Shown piece after piece: positions 1-11,533 of a stretch of 64,000 nucleotides of DNA (position 1 is the first letter of the stretch; each line of letters starts with the position of its first letter). The DNA comes from Cryptomeria japonica (Eukaryota > Streptophyta > Pinopsida > Cupressales > Cupressaceae), in NCBI RefSeq assembly GCF_030272615.1, contig NC_081407.1, forward strand, positions 436,390,230 through 436,454,229. The letters run 5' to 3'. A program made the position numbers and the translations under genes. The notes beneath the pieces are model-generated. The model made no database searches. It was not told the origin of the DNA and saw only the letters and a list, made by a program, of their open reading frames with translations.

Positions 1-537
1 TAAAGGCAAACCCCTAATCCCTAACCCCCCAATCATCCTCTCTTTTCTATGTGTAGGTTGCAGGTACGCGGCTGTAATTGAAGATCTGGAATCCTTGTGC
101 AGAGACGAACAGATCCCCCTTCGTTTCGTGGATTTTTTGGAGGACCGTGTGCACGCCGGGCACCATCGTCCCGTCAACTTTCGCTCAAATTTGCAGAACA
201 GCACTGTCTCGACATTTTACTGCTAATTCTAGGTTCGCAGCTTTATCCCGTATCCCTATCTCTATTTATAAGTGAATCTTTCTTACTTTACATGCATTCC
301 TAGTTCAATCATTCTATCTACATTCTTTACAAAAGAGGGTATCCTTGATGTCTTAACCCTTGAAACTCATTTAAAATCCAGTCTTGCATTGCGTGGGATT
401 GGATCTTGTGGGTTTCAACCCCTCTTTTGAATGTAAAGTCTCTCCTAAGTGAAAACCATCAACCCTAGTGACCTCCCTTCTCTCTCCTTGGAGTTGGGGA
501 GGGGAGAACAACTAGGGTTTGATTTTTCCGCTTTACA
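1..537. other. Unassigned transposon-like segment at the window edge
   Basis: No protein frame here resembles a known family. The first 240 bases are GC-richer than their surroundings. After them comes AT-rich DNA, then a purine-rich tract (about 487-507), then a sequence ending in CTTTACA near 537. The minus-strand protease remnant ends just to the right. This texture could be the tail of an LTR inserted into the gypsy element, but the other end lies outside the window and no target duplication can be tested. The CCCTAA-like run at 10-30 is too short to be telomeric. Confidence 0.25.
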
Positions 538-599
538 ATAGGTAGCTTGCCAATAATATTTGTTTGGGACATTGAATACTCTCTGCAGCCTTGATCTTC

Positions 600-1408
600 T
601 ATTTTCATCTTACTTTGACATATTCTAACAATGTATTGGGATCCACATAATTAGGCAAGGACACCTCTCTGGCACTTGCTGTTGTAGAGTATCCTTTAGG
701 TTAGCACAAAATTGAAATGGATTAGGATCTCTAGAATTGTTATCTCGGTTCCATTGTATGAATATTTTAGACACTGGTGATAAGTCGAAAGAACTGCTTT
801 CATTGCATGAATTTATGGACAACTTAGAATCATATTGTAGGGAGATCCAAATCTAGCACTTGTAGCACAATGTTCTCTGTTGCTAGACCTACTCTGATAG
901 GCAAAACAATCACTCCTTTACATGGGTGTTTAACATCATCGTAGGTTTTTATTTTTATCTTCCTTGAAGGATCTATGTCATTTTTTAGACTAACCAAGGC
1001 CAATTATTACTCTCATAGTGCATATATTCAGGTCTACTCCATCGTCTATAAAAACTCATCTGATTTTGGAATTATGGACAAAAACTTCAAGATGGAGGGG
1101 ATCATAATGATGGGTTTTATCGCAAGGTATATCTTTGTCTGAAAAGGCAACATGCTGGGAAGTCACAAGGTGTCCTATCCTAGCTTGAAATTGGTCAATA
1201 TTTAAATATCAGTAGGTACCGTTGACTTGGTTAGGGATTTGTCTAGGACAGTGCGATGCATGGGAGACATTTTTAACAACTCAAGGATCAAAATTTGTGC
1301 AGATGTTTTTCCCAAATGGTCAAAGAGATTGTATTGGTTTGTTGGGGCTGGTTTAGGAGGATTAGAAGGTGCTCCTTTTAAAAACAATTTAGATCGGCGG
1401 GTGGTCAC
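600..1408 (-). pseudogene. Ty3/gypsy (Tat-like) gag-protease junction and protease, decayed
   Basis: Read on the minus strand, this continues gag into an aspartic protease. The upstream part (1408-1202) has the segment NLFDHLGKTSAQILILELLK, which in plant Tat-like polyproteins joins Gag to protease. The catalytic loop follows as FIDDGVDLNI, with the DDG triad at 1038-1046 in place of the usual DTG or DSG. Next come the flap-like segment and VLDLDLP near 870. The domain ends in the frame at 822-625, with KIFIQWNRDNNSRDPNPFQF. Frame changes and stops separate these blocks, so no protein is made. It directly follows the gag remnant on the same strand. Family assignment is from motif recognition; a profile search would settle the lineage. 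Confidence 0.7.
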
Positions 1409-1528
1409 TGCACATGAGGGATCTTGTTATTTTATTCTTATGGTTGACACACACTCATTTGACACACAAAAGCAATTAATGACATTGTTGTGACTTGCGC
1501 TGGTATAATTCAGATTGCCTTTTTTATT

Positions 1529-3727
1529 TTAATTTGAAGATGAGGCTTTTCCCTTGTCATGATCAAGTAAGGGATTCATGAAAATTGTATGATTAGCATT
1601 AGAAGTTCCAGTGGATAAATCCACCTCAATTATACCCTGATCGATCAAATCTTGAATATTGTGTTTCAGTTGAAAACATGACATAGTTTTATGTGCCTTA
1701 GACCAATGATATTCACAATATGCATTATCATTCCACCAATGTGGTTTGACCGATGGCTCCTCTTTGATATCTGACAACTTAATGAAATTAGCCTGAATCA
1801 ACTATTTCATGACTGATTCAATTGGCTCTCCCAATGGCGTAAACTATCGAGGAGGCCAATCTCTTGATTTGAAAGGTCTACGTTGTTGACCTTGTTACTG
1901 ACCTTGATATTGTTGATTACGTTGTTGATTTTGTGGTTGTTGGATAACATTACTTGTTCAATTTTGCATCTATTGATTCTATTGGAATGTCAGAGGATTC
2001 AACGCACTTGGTCCTCTTATAACAAAATTAGGTTGACTAGTGCTTACAGTTCTTGCATCAACTACACCATCATTAGTGACATTCTTGCTTTTGGACCAAA
2101 ACTTATTCCTATCACTCAAGTTGGTTGGATTGTTGTTTTCTTTATTAACTTTAATAACCCCCTTAGCAATAAGAGCATCCTCAAAGTCCATTCCCTTTTT
2201 AATGAGCTTCATAATAGTACTAGGACCTTTCAATTTAAGCTCATACATCATTTATGGTATCAAGTTTTGAATAGATAAATTGACTTGTTGTTCCTCCGGG
2301 ATGTCAAGTGAACATCGACTAACCAGGCCCCACCATCTTTGTTAGAAATTCATTAATGGTTCTCCTGAATTTTGCTTTGTGGTGCATAAATATGACATGG
2401 TTATCTCATTGTCGATGTTGAATGTGAAATGCCAAATGAATTTCTCAGCCAATTCATTACAAGATTTTATATTCCCGGGAAAATGTGCATACCAATCCAT
2501 AGCTTGTCCCATGAGACTGTGCAGGAAAAGGCACATCAAATATGTCTCATCATAAGTCACCTCAGGGAAGGCTACATAAAAAGATCAGATATCATCTTTT
2601 GGATTACCCTTTCCCTTGTATTTCTCAAAATTTGGTGCTTCCAAGTACTTAGGAAAGGGAGGCATATACAAACTTTTATCAAATGGATTAGGACATAAGT
2701 CTTGCTTTGTGTATAACTTCTTTGTACTTTTGGTTTGTAATGTCTCTTTTTGTCATTGCATATTTTCAATTTGTTGCACCAACACATCTGACTGTGAAGG
2801 CTTTTGAGGGTCATCATTCATCCTTGGATGACCTTGTTTTTTGATATACAGTACTTCCAAATGGTTGTTGACGTTCAAAAATCACTGTCTTTAGTGTCTT
2901 TGGAATATACTCATTTTGATATTGCTCGTGTTGTTGAGGCACTACCATGCTTTGGTACTGAGTATTTTGTGTGCCCATTGAGATGGAATTTCCATCTGCA
3001 TCTGTGGTTGATATTGCAATTTGGGTTGTTGAAATTGCATTTGTGGCTAGTAATGCAAATTTATCTATTGTTGTTGTTGTTGTTGTTGGGGCATATAATA
3101 GCTTGCTTGCCCTTGTTGTTCATATTGAGGTGCATACTATTGTTGATATTGATTTTGTTGACTTTGAATCAGAATTCATTGATTTTGTGCCATTTGTTGC
3201 TATCCTGATGTAAACCCCATTAATTTCATAAAGTTTTTCTTATGTGCTTTAGGTTGTTTCACTTTTACATGTGGAATGACACTTGTATTTACTTTATGTG
3301 AATTTTGTCCAAATGATTGTTGTTGTTGCAAGTTTGTATTTACTTGTAGTGGTACAGAAGGCACCATTGTTTGTTGTTGAGTATAATACTATCATTGTGC
3401 ATTACATATTTGCATATTCAATGGTGCTTGTTGTGCATTTTTTAATTGTTGCAATACTTGTTGTTACGTGCCACTATTTGTTCTTTTTGTTGCCATAATT
3501 GAAGGTCCGGTCGATAAACTTTGTGTCATTTGTGAATGTGTATTTGTCGTATGTACTGAAATTGAGTGCACATAAGAAATTTTTTGTATCATTGGATTGG
3601 TTTGGACATCAATAATGTTTGGCATTCCAGTTGTAAAATGCTCTTTCATTTGTGATTGCGATCCACTTTGAAAAAAATTTGATGTCTTTGGATACGTTGT
3701 GTTTGTCAATGATTTCACCATCACCAT
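1529..3727 (-). pseudogene. gag: Ty3/gypsy (Tat-like) Gag, central and C-terminal part
   Basis: Downstream two thirds of a retrotransposon Gag, read right to left. It begins where tandem unit U1 ends (about 3711) and runs through a Gln-rich stretch; a (TTG)n run at 3066-3088 encodes poly-Gln. The capsid-like core at 2560-2342 has GQAMDWYAHFPGNIKSCNEL, the typical alternation of the Retrotrans_gag family. The C-terminal nucleocapsid-like part at 1801-1529 has YCEYHWSKAHKTMSC and FQLKHNIQDLIDQG, the single Cys/His motif of Tat-like Gags. Stops and frameshifts break the frame at several points (near 1810, 2280 and 2560-2570). This is the only copy of this region. Only the segment 5' to it was amplified, which orients the array. 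Confidence 0.75.
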
Positions 3728-4796
3728 TTAATCTTGTGGAAATCATTTAGTGTTGTATAATAGATTATTAACTACCTCAAATGTTGATTTCAATGGAACA
3801 CTCACACTTAAAGATTTAGAGGCACTCTTCTCAAGTAGTGCGATTGGTCCTTCCTCTTGTTCATTTGTTTCATCTGGATGAGGTTCAAAACTCAAAATAT
3901 TACCAAATTCATGTTGCGTTTGTACATTAGTTTGATCATTCAAGGTTGTAGCAACTTTAAGCATGCTTCTATACTTGTCGGGAAATGATCTATACACTTT
4001 ACTGAAGAACTTGTTTATTTTCTTCTCCATTTTTGGATTGCTAACAAACATTTCAAAATCATCTGAATCATCAGAATTTGACGAGGAATCTAATGGGTTA
4101 TTTGGATCCATTTCTTGTTGAAGGCCTTGGTTTGACTCAAATCCTTGTATAAGGTTTTGTTCCTCATATGAATTGGAGTTTGTGTGTCATGTTGCTGGTT
4201 TACTTGATTGAAATTGAATTGTGCACTCCCTGATGGTGTTGGTGGAACACTTCCAGATTCTGGTTTCATTGGCACAAATATGGGTTCATAATATGGAGGT
4301 GGTACCAATTGTATTGTCCTATATTGTGGTGGTGCATTGATTGAGGAACCCACATTTGGATCGAGTGATTGAGTCTGATATTGTTGCATTTGTGTGTTAT
4401 CCATTGGATAGGACATGGCTTGATACGTTGATTCATGTGATATCTTGGACTTAGACCTTGTTTCAACTGGCATATCAATATGAAATGTTTGTAACTAAGA
4501 CAACCTAGATGATTGACAATGCAGCTAAATATTTTTTGGTCTTTTTAAATTTTGGGAATGACAATTAGATGCAACTAAATGCAACCTTAGCAAATGATAA
4601 TGGAACTTAGGGTAAAAGTGCAACCTATGCTTTTGTTATTTTAGGATGTTTTTGAAAATGATATGCAATCTTAAGTAATGGTAATGCAACCTATGTTTTT
4701 GTTGTTTTTGAGGTTTGGACAAACCTTTGAAATGCAATCCTAAAGACATGACCCTTGGGAAACTGAAATGAAGTCTAGACCTTAAAAGGACAAAGG
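3711..4796 (-). pseudogene. Array unit U1, original downstream junction; leader continues at 12695-12980
   Basis: This unit alone continues into unique downstream gag: after MVMVKSL the frame reads TNTTYPK instead of GHFISLGH. Gag-N coding is split into two overlapping frames (4473-4090 and 4111-3743), so one frameshift near 4100 breaks it. The start region reads MPVETRSKSKISHESTYQ. An acidic Asp/Ser tract and a basic segment (KMEKKINKFFSKVYRSF) follow. Its leader is cut at 4796 by Element 1 and resumes at 12695. Removing the element and one AAAGG copy gives about 1367 bp. Confidence 0.85.
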
Positions 4797-5958
4797 TGTT
4801 AGGCCCAATATGGAAAGCTAATGTACTGAGAGGGGAGGGGTGGGTCAATACTTCAAATCCTTTCTTCAAGAATAACTTTACTGTTAAGCATAAACCAAAA
4901 TCTGCTATAACATAATATAATGCTAAAACAAATAAATAACAATCATACATGATTCACTCCATAACACATATATTTTGGTTACGTAGAAACTCTTGGTTAG
5001 AGAGAAAAACTGCAGTGGGGATGGCACCCACAACTTCACTACTGCAATAATAAAGGTTTCTTGGTTAGAGCTACATGTTTAGCTATTTTTGATAGCTTAC
5101 CTTGTTAGGAGTATCAAGATTGTTAGATCTACCTTGCTAAAGGATTTTACAACACTTATTCTAAATGCTACACCTAGTTAAAGGCTTTACAATTTATAGA
5201 CTTTGTTAGAGTCTTTTACCCAGTCAAAGGTTTTTCTTACAACTCAAAATATTACAATAAAATCTTTACAAAATATCTACAACTTCACATCTGGAATGTT
5301 ATAGCAGATTCTATGTGCTCAAAATGAGATTACCTTGCTTATAGCATACCTCGGTAATCCATATATAAACTCGGTAAACCCTTCTATTTACTCTATTCCT
5401 TAACTATTCTTTGAAATCCTTCTTGGTGACCTCTGTGTCTCTGATAGTCACAATACTCAGTGCTTCCTTATCTATTTCACATGTCTTGCTTCCTACACCT
5501 TTTTTCTCAATTCATGCTGTATAAATAGATCTCTTATGTCGTTGATCTGTTCATGCTTCGATCTTACAAACATGATTCATCGAATGAATAACCATACAAA
5601 ATATTTCATTGGATAGATGACCTCAAGATCATACAAAATCTTTAAGGTGCAATTTCCTAAGTGATAATGATTCCCTGTTCCTCGATCTTGTAACACGTTT
5701 ACCATATGTGTCTAGGTTCAATGAATCTGGTAACACATTTCACTCGATGTGTGTTCACTCGGTATATCATTTTTGTTGCTCGGTAGACATAGAGTGTTAC
5801 TCAGTAGACAACTCGATGTATACTAAGCTCTGTGACTACTTTCTTCTATAACCGATTGCTCTGTGCTTACCGACTGAATTTTTCGGTAGTAATAACCGAC
5901 TAGAGTATATAGAATGACTTTGGACATAAAACTAATGGCAACTTAGTAAGTAGTAACA
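4797..5958 (-). repeat. Element 1 LTR, 3' copy
   Basis: Sense is the minus strand, so this is the downstream LTR. It shares nearly its whole length with 11534-12694, including the terminal TGTTA/TAACA and the G-rich block AGAGGGGAGGGGTG. In this copy the U5 stem (4823-4829 with 4845-4851) has one mispair that the other LTR lacks. Confidence 0.9.
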
Positions 5959-5975
5959 ATCTCCGCTTTTGACAT
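5959..5975 (-). promoter_or_regulatory. Element 1 polypurine tract
   Basis: Directly next to the 3' LTR the minus strand reads CAAAAGCGGAGAT before TGTTAC. Such a purine run is the standard primer for plus-strand DNA synthesis. Its position fixes the orientation of the element. Confidence 0.75.
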
Positions 5976-6333
5976 TAGTTGAGATGTTTGACAAAACTTC
6001 TTTCAAAGTCATAACTCAAAAAAAAATCTATATACTTACAAAATTTGATTAGACTGATAGTATATACAATAGTCAATAAAATAGTATATTCAGATATACT
6101 CCCCTTATCAATATACTGTACATAATTCTGATTTTGCATGCTTAGTGATCAATGTTCTGTGTTTACTGCACTTGTTCTTTGCTCTTTGATCACTGCTCGG
6201 TGTTTACTGCTCCCCTGTCAAATTCAACTGTGCATTTGGATACTCTGTTCTGCTCGGTATACTCCCCCTATATACTACACTCCCCCTTTGATACTTTGAT
6301 ACTATACTCCCCCTTTTTGACAAACATCAAAAA

Positions 6334-9300
6334 TTAGTTACCATTCGGTGGAGGCAACTGGTCAAAAATGGATTTATACTTTTTCCTTGCATCGGTGAGA
6401 GCAATAGAGAGGGCATCCTTGACACTATCCATGAGTGAATTTTGAGCTGTAATGTCGACTAACAGTGAAATCACTCCATCTAAAGTGCTTCCCTCTAGCT
6501 GACTGGATAAAGAGGTAGCCTTGTTGATTTGTTCTTGGATGGAGGACAAGTGTGGAATGAATAAGGTTTGAAGAGTCATAATGTCCATCCTTATTTTGTG
6601 CTCTTCATTCCTAAGTTCCAATTGTTGAGCCATGAGCTTTTGTAACTTGGTATAGAAATTCTGAATAGAATTTGGCTCAGTGGTTAATGTATGGGAGAGA
6701 TCAGTGATCTCTTTCTCAATCACTTCTGTTTTATTCTTGATATCTTTAATGAATAAAGAAAATGTATAGAGTTTCTAAAATAAAGAAAGGATGTGCTTGA
6801 GTTGAGGGGACAAATCAGCAATAATTTTGACAAGTTTTACTTTGCCAATAGCAATAGCTTTCTGTACCTCTTCAATCATTTTTGCAGTGAGCTCTTTGTC
6901 CTTCAACTTGCTTAAGTATTTAGATGCGTCTACTCCAGATGTCTCTATTTTAGTTAGGAGTTCATCTAGTTGAACATGGATGGCTGCATCTTTTGTCACT
7001 GTAGCTTCAGGTAGCATATCTGTTAATAGTGCTTTCACCTTCTGAAGTACTCTATTTTTCTTTTGTATAGACATTTGCTTCTCTTGTTCTGTTTTGGCTT
7101 TGCATAGTTCACCGAATTCAATAAGTGCTTGCCCTTTTAATTTGGATATGTCTACATTTGGCAACACTATTGGTTTTGACAAATCTAACTTGAAACTATG
7201 CTTTTTCATTTTCTTTTCTTTAGATGAGGAGGTTTTCACCATTTGAACTAATACAATGGCTTGGGAGGCTTGTTGACCCTCGATAGGTTGCTCGGTAGAG
7301 GCAACACTTTTGTCAATTTATTTAACCTTAGATGTAGCCTTTGGTGAATCCTTGCTCTGGGTCTTAGTTGTAACATTTTCAGTGCTAGAAGGGGCTTGAG
7401 AAGTCTATTCCTCGGTGGCCTAAGAAGTAGCTTCTCCTTTTGTAGACTTGTGACCCTCTTTTCCTTGTTCAATATCCTGAGGTGTCTCGGTTAAAACATG
7501 CTGAGTGACCGGAGGATAGGGCTGAACTTGTTCCAAAACTGACTCACTGGATACCAGTTTGGCATAAGCATTCCCTTCAATCATTTCCTGTTCTTGTACC
7601 TCGGTGTCCATGATATCCTCATCAATTTGTATAGTATCAGCAGGGTCTTGCTCGATGATATCAAGATCTTGCTCGGTGACATCAACTATTTCAACTTCAA
7701 CTTGTTCACCAGCATTCTTGATTCGAAAGATTTCCTGCCACTTTTCCTTGGTCTCATTCTCTACTTCAAGATAAAGGCCATTCATCAATTTCAAGGCTCT
7801 TTGCTTGACTAGGAAGTTTGTCTGGTGGTTTTTCAGATGTTCATTGATCTCATCTATCGACATGTCTGAGAAGAGATGTACCAAATTTCTTTCTCTCATC
7901 TATTTTTCCAAGTCCATAGCATATTTCCACCTGTTATCAATATGCAAATACAATTCTTTTGGAAGAGAATTAGTTACTTCCAATGGGACCAATCAAAATT
8001 TCAGAAGTGTGCAGATTACAACTTCTTCTATTTGTCTCTTTTCTTCATCATTTCTGGATTCATACTTAACATATCTAAATGCTCCAAATCCACCATATTG
8101 TTTCAGATTAGCACAAAAATTATCAACACTATGTACATCTTTCTTTTGACTCTTAACAATCTGAAATTTACTTGCATCTTTAGATTCGGTGTCACTGGAC
8201 TCTTTAGTGAAAATGAGTCTCTGAGTAGATTTCTTATAAGTTTTTGTTACCTTTGGTGCGGCAACATTCTTTGGTTTCTTACTCGGTGATACTACAGATG
8301 ATCTTGTGTTTGGGCGCTTTACTGAAGGAGTCGGTGATACCTTTGATGTATCCCATTTCTTCCTTTTCAAAATTTTCCCTTTAGGCAACTCGGTGGTCAA
8401 TGTAATAGCTGCTTCTTGGGCTTCAGATTTTCCTTGATGTTGACTTGAATGCTCTTGATAGGTGTGGAGGAAGAACCTTCTCCAAATTTTTCTGTTAATG
8501 CCTTAATCATTTTTGTTGCTTTCCTTGTAGCCTTAGGTACTACAATGCTCATCTTAACTTTTTCTTTAACCTCTTCATAGGTTCCGTACTTGATTTCTGT
8601 AGCATGCCTTAGAAGTGCAAGAAAAGCATCTATCTACTGTTGTGTAATGTCAAAATCAATCTCATAACCCATAGGTGGCAAAGATTGAGTTCTCAGTTCC
8701 ACCGCATTGACATAGTAGTAGTCGATGTCTACTTCAAAGCATATATCATCCTTGTATTTCTCCACTAACTTGGATGGAATCCTATACCTGTTATGCATCT
8801 TTTCTTGAAACTTGCTAAAATAATCATCCATAATATCATTGAAGTTATCACCTAGCTATTTGATGAAGTCATTGATTTGAAGAGTGATTGGTCGGTGTAG
8901 CTCCCAAACTACATTACCGACTGATGGAAATAATTTCTCAAAATAGAAAAACATGCATACCAAAAGTGTTCCAAACTTCAGTGTGTTTGCCGAGTTGTTC
9001 TTCTTTGGCTTCCTTATGGTGTTGAGATTTTCAAATAGATTTTTCAACAACACTTCACAAAGATCAATCTTCATTCCCTTCTTTACAATTTTATAGGCTA
9101 AATCGACTGCTGCACAGGGTACACTGTTTTCCCTTGCCAATTGCAAGAAACAATAGCCTATGACTCTAATGGCAAACTTCAACTCTGCATCTGTGACATT
9201 ATTCAGTTTTAGACCTCTGCAATCTGATTCTAGTCCAGTTAAAGTGATCAATTCCTTCTGTGAAATCATTTTCTGAGCTCGGACATGGTCATAAATAGGG

Positions 9301-9776
9301 TAACCGGTGATCAAGTGGATGATTTCCTTGGTGATCTTGAATGGTTGCTCCTCTAACCACATGAAGTCATCATGAACTCTGCTAAAAACAAATTTAACCC
9401 ACTGGGGTTTGAAGACTCGCGGGTAGGTTAGGGCTTCGGTCAATCCCTTGACTTTAATGTGTTCAAACTTGTTATCTAGTTTTCCATCGGTACACAACTC
9501 ATCATTTGTGTCCTTGATCTCAACATTACCTAGTTCCTCAACACAACACTTAGTGAAGAATTTGACATCCTCAACTAGTAAAACCCTATCCGGAATGAGT
9601 GAAAATGCAGTTTTATCATTCGGTTTAGATGCTACTTTGGGAGTTAGAGAGTATTTCAGTGAGGGCTTTTCAATGTTCTCAACAACAACGGGCTTCTGGA
9701 TCTTAGGTGCCATTGAAAATTTTGGATAATCACTTAACAAAAGATCCTTAGGTTTTGAAAACTTTTTAAACGACAA
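6334..9776 (-). pseudogene. Element 1 second protein, unknown function, about 1,100 codons, broken
   Basis: A long protein read right to left. The likely start is ATG at 9711-9713 (MAPKIQKPVVVENIEKPS), because Element 2 aligns from about here; an in-frame ATG at 9776 is the alternative. Domain 1 (about 9500-8640) is helical, with VHDDFMWLEEQPFKITKEII, then KIDLCEVLLKNLFENL and FGTLLVCMFFYFEKLFPSVG. A TAG near 8853 and another near 8634 interrupt it. A basic Ser/Pro linker (8400-7993) follows. Domain 2 (about 7870-7720) contains IDEINEHLKNHQTNFL and ALKLMNGLYLEVENETKEKW. The acidic stretch and C-terminal helices (7242-6775, 6723-6334) look coiled-coil. Element 2 encodes a homologue. A remote link to plant mobile-domain or plant transposon-associated proteins is a guess. 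Confidence 0.65.
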
Positions 9777-10239
9777 ATGCTTTCCACTTAGTAAATGTAA
9801 AACAGATATTCACAACTGATATGATCGGTAAACTAGCTTGAAAATGCGTTGTGATTGATGTAAATAACTTGAATTTCGCTTTAGAGGAGGTTTGATCACC
9901 TTTGAATCACTTTGCTCTCTTTCTTGAAAACTTGGTAAGTGTAAAATGACCGTGCAAAAGCTTGAAGTACATAATTTTACCTTATCGAGCTTCGTGCAGT
10001 TAGGTAAGAAAACATTAAATGCACTTGGTACCAATTCCTTTTTATGCTTTTACCGAGTAGCCAGACTTCCTGTATTTACTGACTAGACAGGCTTTCAAAA
10101 GACTTGATAAGATTTCAAATTTCCTAATGCATCTTTAGCTATGCAGATTTTGAATTAAGTACATGACAAAATAGGAATTGTTAAGATTTAACCTTGAGAG
10201 AATGCAGTTCCTTCATACCTTCACTGATTAATTTGGAAT

Positions 10240-11471
10240 AGGTGCACCTAACTCAATAGGTAAGGTGCTTTCTTCATTTGACACAATTTCCTTCTTTTTC
10301 CAAATCATCTATAATTTGCTTCTTATTTCCTCAGTGTCTCCTCTAGGTTGATCTCTGCAATCTCTAGCCAAGTGTCCAACTTTGTGACAATGAAAACATG
10401 CCATACCAGGATTTCTCCATGATCTTTGGTTGTTCATTCCAAACCTTATAAAGTAGTTGGCACTTATATGTCCATATCTTCCATAGCATTCACACCATAT
10501 CCTTGTATTGTAATCCCATGGTACTACAGTATACTGTCGGTAAAGATCTGTGTGAGTTCAGTAGCTTCTAGTATTTGCTCGGTGTGCAGACCACATATAG
10601 TTCTTCTACTTAAACCAACACTTCTTGGTACTATGTCCATATCTATTGCAGTTTTTACAAAACCCTTTAAATTTTTCCTTTTGATAATTGCTAGCAGACT
10701 TTGTCCTATGTTGGTTAGATGTGTGACCATATTTATTGCAATTGTAACAATAACCATTAGACCTTGTGACATTCGGTTGCTTACCTTTTTTGATTTGGCA
10801 CATGTTGGCAGTATGTCCTTGTTTTCCACAGTAATTGCAAATAAGCTTCTTTCCTTTGATGTTCTTCTTGTTTCCAGCTTTCTTTGATGATTCTCCTCTC
10901 TTGGTAGTGTGGATTCCCTTCTCGGTAGAGTCTTTTATGTTTCAAGTTCATCAGTCAACCTTGATACTTCAAGTTTCAATGCTTGATTCTCATCATCTTT
11001 CAGATTTTCTTCATGATGTGCATAACCCAATTGATTTGACAGATTTTGTTGAATTCTAGTCAACCTTGTGATTTCATCATTCCTTTCAGATACTAATGCT
11101 TCAAGCTATTGTTTTTCTCTTTCTAGATCTCTTAATTTATCCTCGGCTGTCCTCAATGCATCAAGATTTTCAATCATCTGTGTGCTGAAATGTTCATGTT
11201 CTCTTTTCATAGCTTTTAGCTGATTAGTCAGTACTTTGTTCTTTTCTTTTAGTTCTCTAATCATTTCTTCAGTCTCTTCAGATATACTGTTCTCAGATGA
11301 TGTCTCAATTTGTTCCACTAACTCTTGAGAGTTCTGCAAATCATCAGACAATCTTCTTCTAACTTTCAAAGATTTTTGCATTTGTTTTTGCATGTCAGCA
11401 ATTACTTGATTAGCATGATCCAATTCATTTTGAAGATTTACAATTCTCCGAGATTGTCTGTAGCCTTTCAT
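10240..11471 (-). pseudogene. Element 1 Gag-like protein: coiled coil plus five zinc knuckles
   Basis: From ATG 11471 (MKGYRQSRRIVNLQNELDHA) a heptad-rich coiled coil runs to about 10930, with one TAG near 11105. A lesion near 10935 leads to a basic linker. Five nucleocapsid-type knuckles follow: CNYCGKQGHTANMC (10839-10798, intact), CYNCNKYGHTSNQH (last Cys to His), CKNCNRYGHSTKKC (intact), CECYGRYGHISANY (spacing and last Cys lost) and CFHCHKVGHLARDC (10398-10357, intact). This organisation suits an RNA-packaging Gag. The start lies just downstream of the primer site, so it is the first gene of the element. Multiple lesions make it non-functional here. Confidence 0.75.
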
Positions 11472-11519
11472 TGATAAGATCTTTCTTTTTAGGCAGTTAA
11501 ACCCTTTTCCAAGATTCAA

Positions 11520-11531
11520 GCTCTGATACCA
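11520..11531 (-). promoter_or_regulatory. Element 1 primer binding site (initiator-Met tRNA)
   Basis: The minus strand reads TGGTATCAGAGC two bases after the end of the 5' LTR. This is the classic 12-base complement to plant initiator-Met tRNA used by many plant LTR retrotransposons, and it is intact. Confidence 0.9.
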
Positions 11532-11533
11532 AT

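Noticed and set aside
8-32. Telomere-like CCCTAATCCCTAACCCC text
   Set aside because: Only two or three imperfect units and no array; chance or a remnant at most.
1883-3208. Leu/Ile/Val-rich plus-strand frames resembling membrane proteins (1883-2278, 2804-3208)
   Set aside because: They are the antisense of the Gln/Asn-rich gag region on the minus strand; CAA codons read backwards give TTG.
5517-5530. TATAAATAG in the Element 1 LTR as its promoter
   Set aside because: It points along the plus strand, opposite to the element's sense; other TATA-like sites compete and none can be preferred.
10524-10829. 101-codon minus frame overlapping the zinc-knuckle frame of Element 1
   Set aside because: Alternative frame of the same DNA; the knuckles are encoded in the neighbouring frame.
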